Shown here in pieces: positions 11,601-22,286 of a DNA stretch of 64,000 bases. Origin of the DNA: Areca catechu (Eukaryota; Streptophyta; Magnoliopsida; Arecales; Arecaceae); the NCBI GenBank assembly GCA_021397845.1, contig CM038044.1, positions 84,639,942 through 84,703,941 on the forward strand. The letters are read 5' to 3'. The notes beneath the pieces were generated by a model, which made no database searches, had not been told where the DNA came from, and was given only the letters and a program-made list of their open reading frames with translations. Numbering within the stretch: the first letter of the stretch is position 1; the number at the start of each line of letters is the position of its first letter. Made by a program: the position numbers and the translations under genes.

Positions 11601-13463
11601 TCCATTCAAAGCTTCAAGAGAAGTGAATTACTTCATATCTCCAGTCATGTGCCTTGAGAAACCACTATCAAGATACCAAACTCTTTTGTTCTCCTTCGTT
11701 GCAAGACACACCTGCAATAAGATCAAGCTTTATTTTTAGGTACCCAAGCCAACTTGGGTCCTTTAGGGTTAGCATTCAAAATGGTTCCTTTTGGAACCTA
11801 TACTTTACCTAAAGAAATGATTTTTTTAAAATTACATTGATATGATTTATAACCTAGCTTTGTGCAAGTAAAATAAGTAATGCTAGATGATGCAGGTGCA
11901 AAAAAGTTTTTGAAATACTTTTGTTGCTTCTGTGGTTTATATCCTAAACCTGCCTTATTAAAAATTGATCTTTGATTATTTAGAAGTAAATTCAACTTTT
12001 CTGAACTATAAGTAAATTTGTCAACAAAAGTTTTTATCTTTTCAAGTTCATTTTTGTATTTAGCATTTTCAAGTTCTAAATCCTTGTTTTTCTTTAGAAC
12101 AATATTTTTAGAATAATATTTTCTGAACAATATTTTTACATCGTTTTAAAACTTCATTTTTCATGCATAAAGCATTATTTTTCTTTTCTAAAAGATCTAA
12201 TTTAGATTTCAAAGTACTAACATCATTTAGTGAACAATTATTTTCAAAAGAGAAACTATTTGCATACTTTTTCAATTTCTTGTTTTCAGATAAAACTAAT
12301 TTATAATCATGCATAAGCTCTTCAAAAGCATTCCTAAGTTTATCAAAAGTGAAATCAATTTCAGTGTCTGAACATACCTCATCATTGTCATGATGTGCCA
12401 TGAAGCAGAGATTTGCAACTTCAGTATGCTCTTCTTCTGAACTGGAGTCATCGCTGTCACTCTAAGTAGCCATCATTGCTTTCTTCCTTAATTTCTTTCT
12501 TGATTTATTGAGGAGAGGATAGTCAAACTTGTAATGTCCTGGCTTCTTGCACTCAAAGCATGTAGGTACTTCCTTTTTCTTTTCTTTTTCTTTTTCTTTC
12601 TCTTTTTCTTTTTCCTTTTCCTTGGACTGATATTTTTTTTTGTAGGGAAACTTCCTCCTCTTCATGAATCTTCTAAACTTTCGTGCAAGGAGGGCTTCTT
12701 CACCTTCTTCTTCCTCTTCATCTTCAGACTCATCAATTGAGGATTCTTCTTGTATATTTGACTTGAAAGGAATCCCCTTCTTCTTCTTATCAATGTCCAT
12801 GGATTTCTGTTTTAGATTAAGCTCATAAGTCATGAGCGATCCCACTAGCTGCTCAAGAGATAGCTTGTCCACATCCTTTGCTTCTTGAACTGCGGTCACC
12901 TTCGAATTACATGACGTTGGAAGTGACCTAAGAATTTTATTCACAAGATCAGCATTAGATATGACTTTACCAAGACTTCTCATATCATTAACTATATTTG
13001 TGAATCATGTATACATATCAGTGATAGATTCATTTGGTTCCATCTGGAACATCTCATATGTGTGCACTAACATATTAACCTTAGTATTCTTCACTTGATC
13101 GGTACCCTCATGGGTAACTTCAAGTATGTCCCATATTTTTTTGGCAGACATGCATGTAGATATCCTATTAAATTCACTAGGATCTAATGCACAATAAAGG
13201 AGATTCATTACCTTAGCATTGATCTCAGATTGTTTAATGTCATTTTCATCCCAATTCTCTTCAAGCTTTGGGATGGAAACACCATTAACCACCATCAAAG
13301 GAATATGAGGACCCTTATCAACTACTTTCCATAAATTGTAATCAATAGAATGCATATAAATTCTCATCCTGGTTTTTCAATAAGTATAATTTATCCCATT
13401 AAAAAATGGAGGTCTATTTGAGGCTTGTCTCTCAACTACACTAGTACCAATTGGGGCTGCCAT
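8602..13463 (-). pseudogene. Copia-B gag-pol polyprotein pseudogene
   Basis: Starts at 13463 (MAAPIGTSVVERQASNRPPF), with an in-frame TGA about 30 codons in where the family has Trp. Domains in order: UBN2-type gag (about 13370-12750); a Lys/Glu repeat (about 12565-12625); a zinc knuckle CFECKKPGHYKFDY (about 12518-12559) whose last Cys is now Tyr; protease DSG near 11660-11680 with the next Cys changed to Phe and a stop shortly after; GAG-pre-integrase WHRRLGHASM (about 11262-11292) and CQACQFGK; integrase core MDLFGP (about 11070) and GVVERKK (about 10770, preceded by a stop); RT NVKSAFLNGF (about 9790) and YVDD (9536-9547); RNase H DRKSTSGTC (about 9010-9050). The frame ends at 8602 with GIINPFD. 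Multiple shifts and stops make it non-functional. Confidence 0.93.
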
Positions 13464-13506
13464 AGATCTTTACTCAAGGCGGTAAAGCCTATACACTGAA
13501 AATAGA

Positions 13507-13518
13507 GCTCTGATACTA
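13507..13518 (-). other. Copia-B primer binding site (initiator Met tRNA)
   Basis: On the minus strand TAGTATCAGAGC lies two bases after the 5' LTR. It matches the plant initiator-Met site TGGTATCAGAGC at 11 of 12 positions. Confidence 0.88.
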
Positions 13519-13520
13519 CT

Positions 13521-15153
13521 TGTTGCCCAGTAAGCAACCCAAGTGGGGGAGTGAATTGGGTCTCTAAAAATTAAGTTAATATGACAAGGCAAGCTCCTAA
13601 CTTAATAAAACTTGATGCTAAGCAAAGCAATCCAATTCAACAAGTATATATATAGCAAGGTACTATGATTCAAATGCAATGTTCTAAATAAAAGTGCAGC
13701 AAAAATTAAGAGAAATAAATAAAGAGCAAGAAAAGAGAGATCAAGCAATCACAAATACCAAAAGCTATAATGGTTCGGTGCCAACCAATGCACCTATATC
13801 CACTCCCCAAGATCCCCTTGGGAATTCATTATAATCACACGATTACAGCCGATTAGTTTTCTGGGCTCACTAATCAAAACCCAACTTATTTTCACAAGGT
13901 TCACAAGTCAAACCTCACTTGGTTTTACAGGCTAACCAAGAACTTAATTGGTTTTCACAAGGCTAACCAACAACCTTCCTTGGTTTTCCGGGCTAACCAA
14001 GAACCTTAGTGGTTTGCAGGCTAACCACCAACCTAATTAGTTTTCCAGGGCTTACCAAAAACCTTATTTGGTTTTACAATAGGCTAACCAAGAACTTTTA
14101 CAATAAATAAGGTTTAGAAATAAAGAACCAATGTAAGCTTTCAATAACAAAGCGAATATGTCGATGTAGCTCGATGTATAGTTGCTTTGTACTTATTGAA
14201 GCCATGTGAATGTGCAAGATTGAATGATCTTCAATGCTCTTGATAGCTTTTAAATGCTTGGAGGCTTCCTTTAGCTTGAGAGTGGTTGAAACTTGAATGA
14301 ATCAAGGCTCTTCTCTCTTCTTTTCTCTCAAAACTCTTTAATGGTATTCAATATCATATGTTTAGATTTGATTTAGAGTATATAAATATCCTTCCAAGGC
14401 ATTAAAACCGAATTTTAGCTGTTAGACTTGAGAAACTAGCCATTGGATGTAATTTGGACGAGTTCTGTATTTGAAAAAACTAGCCGTTACTGTTGCTAGA
14501 ACTCCATGTGTCAACACTTCCTCAGTTGAGTCAACATATAAGGTCGACACATGTTCTTCTTGAGTCAACACTTAGTTCAAAATGCTCCATTCAGATTCTC
14601 TGAAAATCTCAGATGTGTCGACACCTTCTCAGTTAAGTTGACATCTTGAGTCGACACCTTGCTCCATGTGTCGACACTTCAACTGTTCCTTCAACTTCTA
14701 CAAGTTTTGTGGCTTGAAAGTCTCAGGCGATGTGTTGATCCATGTGTCGATACCTTGAGTTGACACATCAGGTCCATGTGTTGACACTTGATCTGTGCCA
14801 TTTGAAATATTACTGCGTACCGGCCTGAGTTGACACTTCATCTCCATGTATCGATACTTCATGTCATGTGTCGATACTTTGAGTCGACACTTCTCTAAAA
14901 AAAATACAAAAACTGCTAAATTTGAGCTGGAACAAGTTTTCACTTGACTTAGCCATCCATTCAACCAACTCTTAAATGTCCAAGTCTTCTTTTGAGCAAC
15001 CTTTTCATTCAAACTTGGCTTCTTCAAAACAATTAGGCTTCTTCAAATTTTGTGAGTACCCTTTCAATAAAAACACACTCAAAGCAAATCATTAGTCCTC
15101 AACTTATACTTAACTATTTTGCTTATCATCAAAATCAATTAGTGGAGTCAACA
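13521..15153 (-). repeat. Copia-B 5' LTR
   Basis: 1633 bp, collinear with 3646-5288, with the same palindrome cluster (about 14510-14900) and TG...CA ends. It is followed on the plus strand by the right CTATT duplication. Confidence 0.95.
14379..14389 (-). promoter_or_regulatory. Likely TATA box of the Copia-B 5' LTR
   Basis: ATATTTATATA on the minus strand, about 770 bp into the LTR and downstream of the palindrome cluster, the expected order for U3 then R. Confidence 0.5.
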
Positions 15154-15158
15154 CTATT
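15154..15158. repeat. Target site duplication of Copia-B, right copy (CTATT)
   Basis: CTATT after the CA end of the LTR equals 3641-3645. Removing Copia-B and one copy joins 3645 to 15159 within Copia-A. Confidence 0.95.
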
Positions 15159-15253
15159 TCACTTCAAACTCTCTCTACTCCACTCGAAACCTTTACCAAC
15201 CAAAAACCACTCCCCGAAACCTTGATTTCCTTATTCCTACAAATTTCGCTGAA

Positions 15254-16720
15254 ATGGCTTCAAGGAGATCTATGAGGAAGATTCCTGAAGCAACTGAAAC
15301 AAGCACACACAATGAAGATCTGAAGGAAAAGGGAGAAAAGATAAAAAGGTCCACTCCTAAACAACAAGAAGAAAAAACATCCTCTCTAACTGGAAAATCC
15401 ACTTCAATGGCCAACAAGCCTGTTACATGCGGTAGAAGGATCAATTTCTCCTTCCAAGAAGAAATGAAAATGAAGATTTGTAGTTGGATAGACAACCAAG
15501 GTTGGAAGTTTTTCTGCTCACTTGATATTCTAACCTACCCTTCTCTGGTACGAACTTTCTTTGAAAAACTAGTTCTTGAAGAATACCATTTGGAATCAAT
15601 TATTAAGGGAATTATAGTCATTGTGGATGAAGAAAAGTTGAGCAACTTGCTTCAAATGCCAACTGACGGTGCCACCGAGCTTATCCTAACTGACAAAGAG
15701 CACACACTAAAGCTCATTTTGGAAAGAGAAGATGTAAGCTCCATCCAACATGTTCAAGCCAACTTGCTATCAAAGGAAATGCAACTACTCCACAACATGG
15801 TTAGTAGAATTTTTCTTCCCAGAACCGGTCGTTTTGACTGGGTGAGTGAAATGGACATGACTTTTATGGGACATCTAATTGAAGAAGAACCTCTCAACCT
15901 TCCTTTCATCATGATGATTCAAATGAGAGAAGCAACTAAAAAACTTAAAGCATGCTTGCCGTATGGTATGGTATTCACCTTACTGTTTAAAGATGCTGGA
16001 ATTGACCTAACTAATGAGATAGGCAAGCCTCTACATCTTTCAGACACTTATTCCTTCAACTCTCTTAAAAGAATGGGTTACAAACTGTAAGAGGGAGTAT
16101 GGATAAAGAAAATGTCTGGTCAAATAGCTGCTACTTCCTCCGATGATGATATGGATGAACCTGCTGCTGTTAAAACTGATGAATCCTGGAAACAAGGATG
16201 AAGATAGATTTGAAGATGCAATGATAACTCCATCTAAACTTAAGGAGTTAATATTTCAGAAGATGGAGACAATCTCTGATTCACTGATAGGTCACATAAA
16301 TTCTGCACTTGATGATTTACAAAATTTAGTTAATGCTAGCTTGCAGAAAATGAGATCATAATAAATGCTTCACAAGGAGAAAATGAAAAAGAAAATGGAG
16401 AATTTTAAAGAAGAAATCCAAAGTATCTTACTGCAATCTCAAAAGGAAACATTCACTACTAAGGATACTCCTGTATAGATCAACAAAGAGTCACTTGAAA
16501 CTCCTGCTCTACCATCTCCTGTTCATTCATCTGATCCATCTTCACTCAAAGCTGAACCTGTTGTGACCAAAAAGAAGAAGTCAAAGACTAAGAAGACTAA
16601 GACACCTAGAGCCCCAGTTAGAACAGATTCAGGGATTTAAGGTTTAAACCTCTGAAAACCAAAACCTCTGATAAGGTTATAGATGTTGGCTCTTCTTCTT
16701 CTAGTAAAGAAGAAGAATAG
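15254..16720 (+). pseudogene. Copia-A ORF2 in the env position, putative plant transposon protein domain
   Basis: The first 278 codons (15254-16090) are open: a basic Ser/Thr/Lys-rich N-terminus, then a globular domain with KICSWIDNQGWKFFCS, a LVRTFFEKL segment, a GI(I)V motif and an LPRTGRFDW stretch near residues 190-200. It aligns with the Copia-B ORF2 (LLHHIVAQILLPKT against LLHNMVSRIFLPRT). After the TAA at 16088-16090 homologous sequence continues through a frameshift near 16190: a helical part (KLKELIFQKMETISDSLIGH), then KKKKSKTKKTKTP, and an end near 16720 with SSSSSKEEE. Copia-B inserted just upstream and separated it from pol. The resemblance is to the plant domain commonly labelled Transposase_32; molecular role unknown. 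The N-terminal half is the best-preserved ORF of Copia-A. Confidence 0.82.
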
Positions 16721-17562
16721 GTTATTTAGATAGTCTTTTGGTTGTATTGATCACATCCTTGTACTTCTGACCTTTTACTATTTTTACTTATCTTTTACAA
16801 TTAAGAAACTCTCTAAACTGGATGAATGTACTTTCTTTCATACTTTGTACTTTGTATTGAAAGTTTCTCAATGAAATAAAAGTTATTTTGATAATTTCTA
16901 CTATTTTCATGAATTGTAATTATGCAATGCTTTCAATACAACTGTAATGAATTTTAATTAGAATTTTCAATTAAAATTGAGAAAGTGAAATTATCTTAAA
17001 CAAATATTAAATACTTTCTCGATCTATTTCAAAATCTAAGCTTTACTGAAAATACCTTTTTGATTGTTTGACAAAAAGGGGGAGAATGGTATCAATAATG
17101 AGCTGTCATGAAAATTCTGGTATCTATGTTGAGCTTCCTTCCAATTATTCTTAAAGTGCATAAAAAAAATGAAAAAGGGGGAGCACAAAAGTGATTGTAT
17201 TCAAATGAACCTAATTGTTTCATTTTTTTAAAACCTAGAGAAAGGGGAAGATTCTCTTAAAATTGGCTTTATCTCTAAACCCTTCTCTTGCTCTGATTGC
17301 TCTAAAAATTAGTCTAAATTCTGTAAAAATTTTAAACTCTGATACTCCATATTTATGCTAATTCTGATTCTATGATGCATGCAAAGTCTATTACTTTGAT
17401 ATACACAAAAGCACTAACATCAATGCTATACAATTTCATCACTAGAGCTCTGATACTTATTTACAAATATAGTTAGCTCCAATACATGTGAATACTTACC
17501 TTCAAATAATTTTATACATGTAAGTGTAAAGAATTTTTCATGCCCAGTATTTTGTCATCATC
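16721..17562 (+). other. Copia-A 3' untranslated region with repeated polypurine-like tracts
   Basis: AT-rich non-coding sequence. Extra tracts of polypurine type are at 17073-17084 (AAAAAGGGGGAG) and about 17171-17183 (GAAAAAGGGGGAG), upstream of the LTR-adjacent tract. No gene is seen. Confidence 0.7.
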
Positions 17563-17576
17563 AAAAAGGGGGAGAT
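17563..17576 (+). other. Copia-A polypurine tract
   Basis: AAAAAGGGGGAGAT directly before the LTR start TGTTGACCCC. The flank CATCATCAAAAAGGG is shared with Copia-B. Confidence 0.92.
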
Positions 17577-19304
17577 TGTTGACCCCATAAGTGATTTTGA
17601 TGATAACCAAACATTGGAGCATGCACATATTTTACTAACAACTCTTCAAGTGGTTTACAAGTTTTTGTAAGATGAATTATTTGTTCAAACTTCAACTCCT
17701 ACAATTATACTTCTTGTTTTGAGTTATGTTGTAATCATGCTTTGTAAAGAAGAACCCAATAAAAAAGTTAAGAAAAATCTTATAAAAGGGTTACTTCTAT
17801 GTGTGTTATGCCTTAAACTTATATTGAGTTGGTATGAAAAGTTTGAGAGTGTTGGTGAGAGTGTTCTCGAGTTTATTTGTAAAAATTCTGAAGAAGTCAC
17901 TCGAGCCGATCCAATCTAAAAAAGAGCCGACTCTACCTCATGGCATGCACTAAGGATTCTGGCACGCAGCATCCGAGCTAACTCAAGGAGAACCGAGCCG
18001 ACTCCTCTAGAGTCCATTTCTATTATTTTCTGAGAACAGCCAAGCGAGTCGACCCAACTAGATTAAGCCGACTCTGCCAGAACTAATTATGAAGACCTGA
18101 AAAAGCGAGCTGACTCGATCTACTATGAGCCGACTCCTCCAGAGTAAAGTTTTTTTATCCTGAGAAGAAGAGTCGACCCAAATTCAAGCGAGCCGACCCC
18201 TCGAGTTCAGTGTGTTCAATTATAGAAGTTCGAGCCGACCCGAGCTATCAAGAGCTGACTCAACCAAAGTGAAGTTTTTGCACCCTGAGACAAAGAGCCA
18301 ACCCTACTGAAGAAATAGTGACTCGACCTATCGACTCGAAGGATCTGAGCCAACTTGAAGAATCTGAGCTAACTCGAATATCATTTTCAGGTACATAACG
18401 GCTAGTTTCAAATTTTTCTTTTGAATGTAAAAAGGTGCTCCAATGGTCATATGTCACATCCCAACAGTCTACAACATCTCAAACTACCTTGGAGTGATGG
18501 AAGGCCATATATTTGAGGGATTTGAACTTCCTTAAAAAAAGAAGAGAAAGAAAGTTCCTAAAAGTGTTAAGGGTTTATTGAATATCCAACTTACCAACAA
18601 GCAAGAGAGCACAAAGAGCATTCAAGTCAGTCTTCAAGTCTTTACCAACTCTGATCTGAAGCTTGAAGCACTTTGGAAAGAAGCCACTTAAGCTATTAAA
18701 GAGCATTGAAGTACATTCAAGTAGACTTCTCTCAAGCTACAATGGCAACTATCCGACAATTAGAGTTTGTCATTTATTGTTGAATTTATTTTCAATTCAT
18801 TCTTGAATTATTAGGTTATTGGTGAGCCCGTTTGAAAAACAAAATAGGTTCTTGGTAAGCCTTTGATAAAAATCAAGTGTTGGGTTCTTGGTGATACTGG
18901 TAAAACCAAGTTAGGTTCTTGGTGATCCTGTGAAAACCAAGTTTGGTTTCTTTGGTGATCCTGTTTAAAACCAAATGGTGTTGGATTTCTTTGGTGATCC
19001 CGTTAAAACCGAAGTGTAGATGTTTTGGATTGTGAGCCTGTAAAACAATCCTACTGTATTCGGGTGTGAATATAGTGAAAATTCCAAGTGGTATCTTGGG
19101 TAGTGGACGTAGGAGCTGGGTTGCTCCGAATCACTATAATTTCTGTGTGTTTGTGTTGTACTTCTTTGATCATATTTAGCTTATGCAAGTTATTATTTTA
19201 CCATAGCACCTTATAATATAAAAGGGATTTTTAAGTGCACATTATCTGCTTAAATTTTTTAAATTCCCAATTCACCCCCCTCTTGGGTAGCCACATGGGC
19301 AACA
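17577..19304 (+). repeat. Copia-A 3' LTR
   Basis: 1728 bp, TGTTGACCCC start and GGGCAACA end, preceded by the polypurine tract. A cluster of GAGCCGACTC-type motifs fills about 17895-18370, followed by a TATA-like CATATATTTG near 18508. Short GTTCTTGGTGA-type repeats at about 18830-19010 mirror the CTAACCAA repeats of the Copia-B LTR. At 19305 the sequence changes to gypsy RT. The matching 5' LTR is outside the window. Confidence 0.9.
17890..18375 (+). promoter_or_regulatory. Cluster of CGAGCCGACTC motifs in the Copia-A LTR
   Basis: More than ten near-copies of CGAGCCGACTC, an imperfect palindrome, lie upstream of the TATA-like sequence. It corresponds in position to the GTGTCGACAC cluster of Copia-B but has a different sequence. 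A regulatory role is inferred from position. Confidence 0.55.
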
Positions 19305-21088
19305 CAAACCTTCCTCACTATAGAATGAACCCCAGTGAGCATCAAGAATTACAAAAGCAAGTGGAAGAGTTACTTAGGAAGGGTATCATTAGGGAGAGCT
19401 TGAGTCCATGTGCCATCCCTGCTCTACGACCCATAAGAAAGATGGTACCTGGAGGATGTGTGTAGACAGTAGAACCATCAATAAAATAACGGTGAAGTAT
19501 AGGTTTCCCATTTCTCGATTGGACGACATGCTAGATATGATGGCTGGTGCTAAAGTTTTCTCAAAGATAGACCTTAAGAGCAGTTATCATCAGGTTAGGA
19601 TTAGACTTGGGGATGAGTGGAAGACTACTTTCAAAACTAAGTATGGCCTGTTTGAGTGGGTTGTGATGCCTTTTGGCCTTTCCAATGCACCAAAGTATAA
19701 TTATGAGGATTATGACCCAAGTCTTGAGAGAATATACTGGAAAATTTGTTGTGGTCTATTTTGATGACATCTTAATTTATAGCAGGACTAAAAAGGACCA
19801 CCTTAGTCACCTTAGACTAGTTTGCCAGACCCTTAGGGAGAATAGCCTCTATGCCAACTTTAGAAAATGTGAGTTCATGACACATAGGGTTATCTTCCTA
19901 GGTTTTGTTGTCATCCTTGAGGGAGTTTCTGCTGATCCTGAAAAGGTTAGGGCAATTATTGTGTGGCATGTACCCACTAGTATCCATGATGTGCATAGTT
20001 TCCATGACCTAGCAACCTTTTATAGAAGATTTATTAGGGGTTTTAGTACTGTCGTTGCACCTATAACCGATTGCATTAGGAAGGGTACATTTGAGTAGAC
20101 TAAAGCAACAGATAAGGCATACCTAGAACTTAAGGATAAGATGACCCATGCACCGATCCTTAGATTACCTAACTTCTCTAAGGTGTTTGAGGTCACTTGC
20201 GATGTCTCAGGAGTAAGAATAGGTGGGGTACTAAGTCAAAAAAATCATCATGTAGCCTTCTTTAGTGAGAAGCTGAATGAGGCTAAACTTAAGTACTCTA
20301 CCTATGACAAGGAATTTTATGCGATAGTCCATGGGTATAAGCCTAATTTCCCCATTGATCTAATTCTTTTACCTGTTCATGCACAAGTCTCGGAGTCTGC
20401 AGAGTCATTCGCACAGCAAATTAGAGACTTGCATAAGGACATTAGCCAAAAGATTAACCTATGCAATGAAACATATAAGAAACTGGCTAATTCTTGAAGA
20501 AGGGCCATGGAATTTGATGTAGGGGATTCTATCATGATTAGGCTTAGGCCTGAGTGATTCCCATTCGAAATCATTAAGAAGCTTCCTGCTCATAGAGCCG
20601 AACCTTTTAAAGTGGTAGAGAGGGTTGGACCAAATGCTAATGTGTTAGATTTGCCTCCGGATTTGGGCATTAGTTCTACCTTCAATATTGTAGACCTGGT
20701 TGAGTATAGGGAACCGGCTGCGATACCCAGTGAGACCTTTGGACCTACTCCTTCCATTGTGAGTGACCATAGCCAAGAGTGTCCACCAATAAATTGGCTT
20801 GAGAGAGGAGAATGGATTGAGCGTATCCTGGACGATCAAGCCATCATGACCCGGGTTCATGACTATCAATGCTACCTGGTCTGATGGCAAGGCTAGCCAG
20901 AGTCGGATGATTCATGGATTTCTCAAGAGGACTTGCAGTGTCTCAACCCAGACCTTCTCGAGAGATATGTGAGCCAGTGTGACCCTTACTCGACAGGGTC
21001 GAGTTCCTCCCACCCCGGGAGAATTGGTGCGGACACCAGAGGCACCAGAATAAGGCAGAGACTTCTCAACCCTTTATGGATTACTTAG
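19305..21088 (+). pseudogene. Chromo-1 pol remnant (RT, start of RNase H, end of integrase, chromodomain)
   Basis: Begins inside gypsy RT (PNLPHYRMNPSEHQELQKQV) where Copia-A inserted. RT motifs follow: KKDGTWRMCVDSRTINK, VFSKIDLKSSYHQVR, VMPFGLSNAP and YFDDILIYS (Asp-Asp at 19763-19768). RNase H begins (FEVTCDVSG near 20170; KLKYSTYDKEFYAIV) but stops near 20330. The frame then jumps into the C-terminal integrase (NFPIDLILLPV, DLHKDISQKI, LDLPPDLGISSTFNI), so the integrase core and most of RNase H are deleted. A chromodomain follows (IERILDDQAIM, YLV.WQG, SDDSWISQEDLQCLNPDLLERY), identifying a chromovirus. The frame ends at 21086-21088, inside the 3' LTR. Shifts near 19440 and 19700 and several stops disable it. 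Confidence 0.9.
21013..21024 (+). other. Chromo-1 polypurine tract
   Basis: CCCCGGGAGAAT directly before the LTR start TGGTGCGGACACC. It lies inside the pol frame, which reads on into the LTR. Confidence 0.7.
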
Positions 21089-22286
21089 TAGTATTTGAGT
21101 CCACTTGTAATAAGGGCTTAGCCTAATTGAGTTGTTATTTTCATTATTTGAGTCCTGTACCAGTCAGCTCATGGTGAACTAGTCTTCTTCCTAAGTCTTG
21201 TACATGCTAGTCCAAGTTCAGTGAAGACCCAATACAAGTGAAGACCCAGCCAGTACAAGTGAAGATCAACCCAGCCTGAAGTTATGAAGACCATGGAAGG
21301 CCTGGTAGAAGAAATTGGAAGCCCTGGAGCCACATCGGAAGCCCCGAAGCCTTGGACCGCAGCCTGAAGAAAAATTGGGCCAGCCAAGGCCCAGGAGAAG
21401 AGCTAGGGCACCATCCACCCTATGGTCACCACCCCATTGTTGGCCACTTAGGGTCACCTCCCTTGGCCAACCAAGGCAAGAGAGGAGAGAGTGATTTGAG
21501 GGAAATCAAATCCTAGACCTACCATGTATTCTAGCTAGGGTTTGGGTGGGATTCAAATTCCTAGGAAAAGTCTATTGTATCCTTACTTGGGGGGGAAGTT
21601 TATGAATCTATTTAAGAGACTCTATTCTCTTGTATGAAGATACTTTTTTCATGAATATTATTGAGTTTACAAGATATTGCTGTGTGCTTTGCTGTGTGCT
21701 AACAGGATTCTGTGTGAGCCCCTTCTTCTTCCCTGTTCCCTGCGCCCATTCTCTAGCCATCAACAAACCTTAGAAGCCTTCTCCAACCTTGGCTGCCAAC
21801 ATCAAAACTCTTTCTTCCCTTGCTGCTGTTCCATTTATTTCTCCATCCCTTCATCAATCTCTAACCCTTGAAAGGCTGTTTGCAGGTCCCTCGACTTCTA
21901 CGAATCCAATGACTCTAGCCGGGCAGCGATCGAATCACCAGGTTGAAAGCCAAGGATCCGCGAGTGTCCGGCTTGATCATCCAGGCCACATCCGGGAGTA
22001 AGAGAGATCCCTTCATCTACGATCTTCATCGGATGCTTCCATCATTATCAGGTACACCCCCTCTACCTGTCAATAGCCTTATTGGAGGTGAACTAACCCA
22101 ACCGAGACTTCTCAGCCTCGGCGATCCTCTTTTTCTTTTGTTTTTAAGTCCTATTTTGCATGCTTTAGCTTCTTGTTTTGCATAGACTTCCCTACCTAGG
22201 TTCCTAGTCTGTTCTTCGGGATTTAGATTCATAACTTAACCTTTAAAATACAAAAATACTTATGCATGCATTTTAGTTCTGCATCA
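21025..22286 (+). repeat. Chromo-1 3' LTR
   Basis: 1262 bp from TGGTGCGGACACC to TTCTGCATCA. It aligns in parts with the Chromo-3 LTRs on the other strand, especially at the two ends (GACACCAGAGGCACC; CTTCTCAGCCTCGGCGATCC; GCATGCA...GCATCA). A TATA-like CTATTTAAGAG is near 21608. Confidence 0.8.

Larger units (their letters stand above)
3646..15153 (-). mobile_element. Copia-B, complete nested Sirevirus-like Ty1/copia element
   Basis: An 11508-bp element on the minus strand with two similar LTRs (3646-5288 and 13521-15153), perfect CTATT target duplications, an initiator-Met PBS beside the right LTR, gag-pol, an extra ORF downstream of pol and a polypurine tract beside the left LTR. It has the same lineage and gene order as Copia-A, with related LTR ends (TGTTGAC start, GGGCAACA-type end). 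It interrupts Copia-A between pol and its env-position ORF. All coding parts carry stops or shifts. The two LTRs differ by scattered substitutions and small indels, so this is not a very recent insertion. Confidence 0.95.
1..19304 (+). mobile_element. Copia-A, Sirevirus-like Ty1/copia element, 3' two thirds (interrupted)
   Basis: The element runs from the left window edge to the CA end of its 3' LTR at 19304 and is interrupted by Copia-B at 3646-15153. Order on the plus strand: end of gag, protease, integrase, RT, RNase H, spacer, an extra ORF in the env position, polypurine tract, 3' LTR. This order and the long LTR fit the Sirevirus (SIRE/Maximus) lineage. Sequence right of 19304 reads at once as gypsy reverse transcriptase, so the element inserted into Chromo-1. 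The 5' LTR and left target duplication lie outside the window. Confidence 0.88.

Noticed and set aside
19305..19309. CAAAC as the right target duplication of Copia-A
   Set aside because: The left flank of Copia-A is outside the window, so it cannot be checked.
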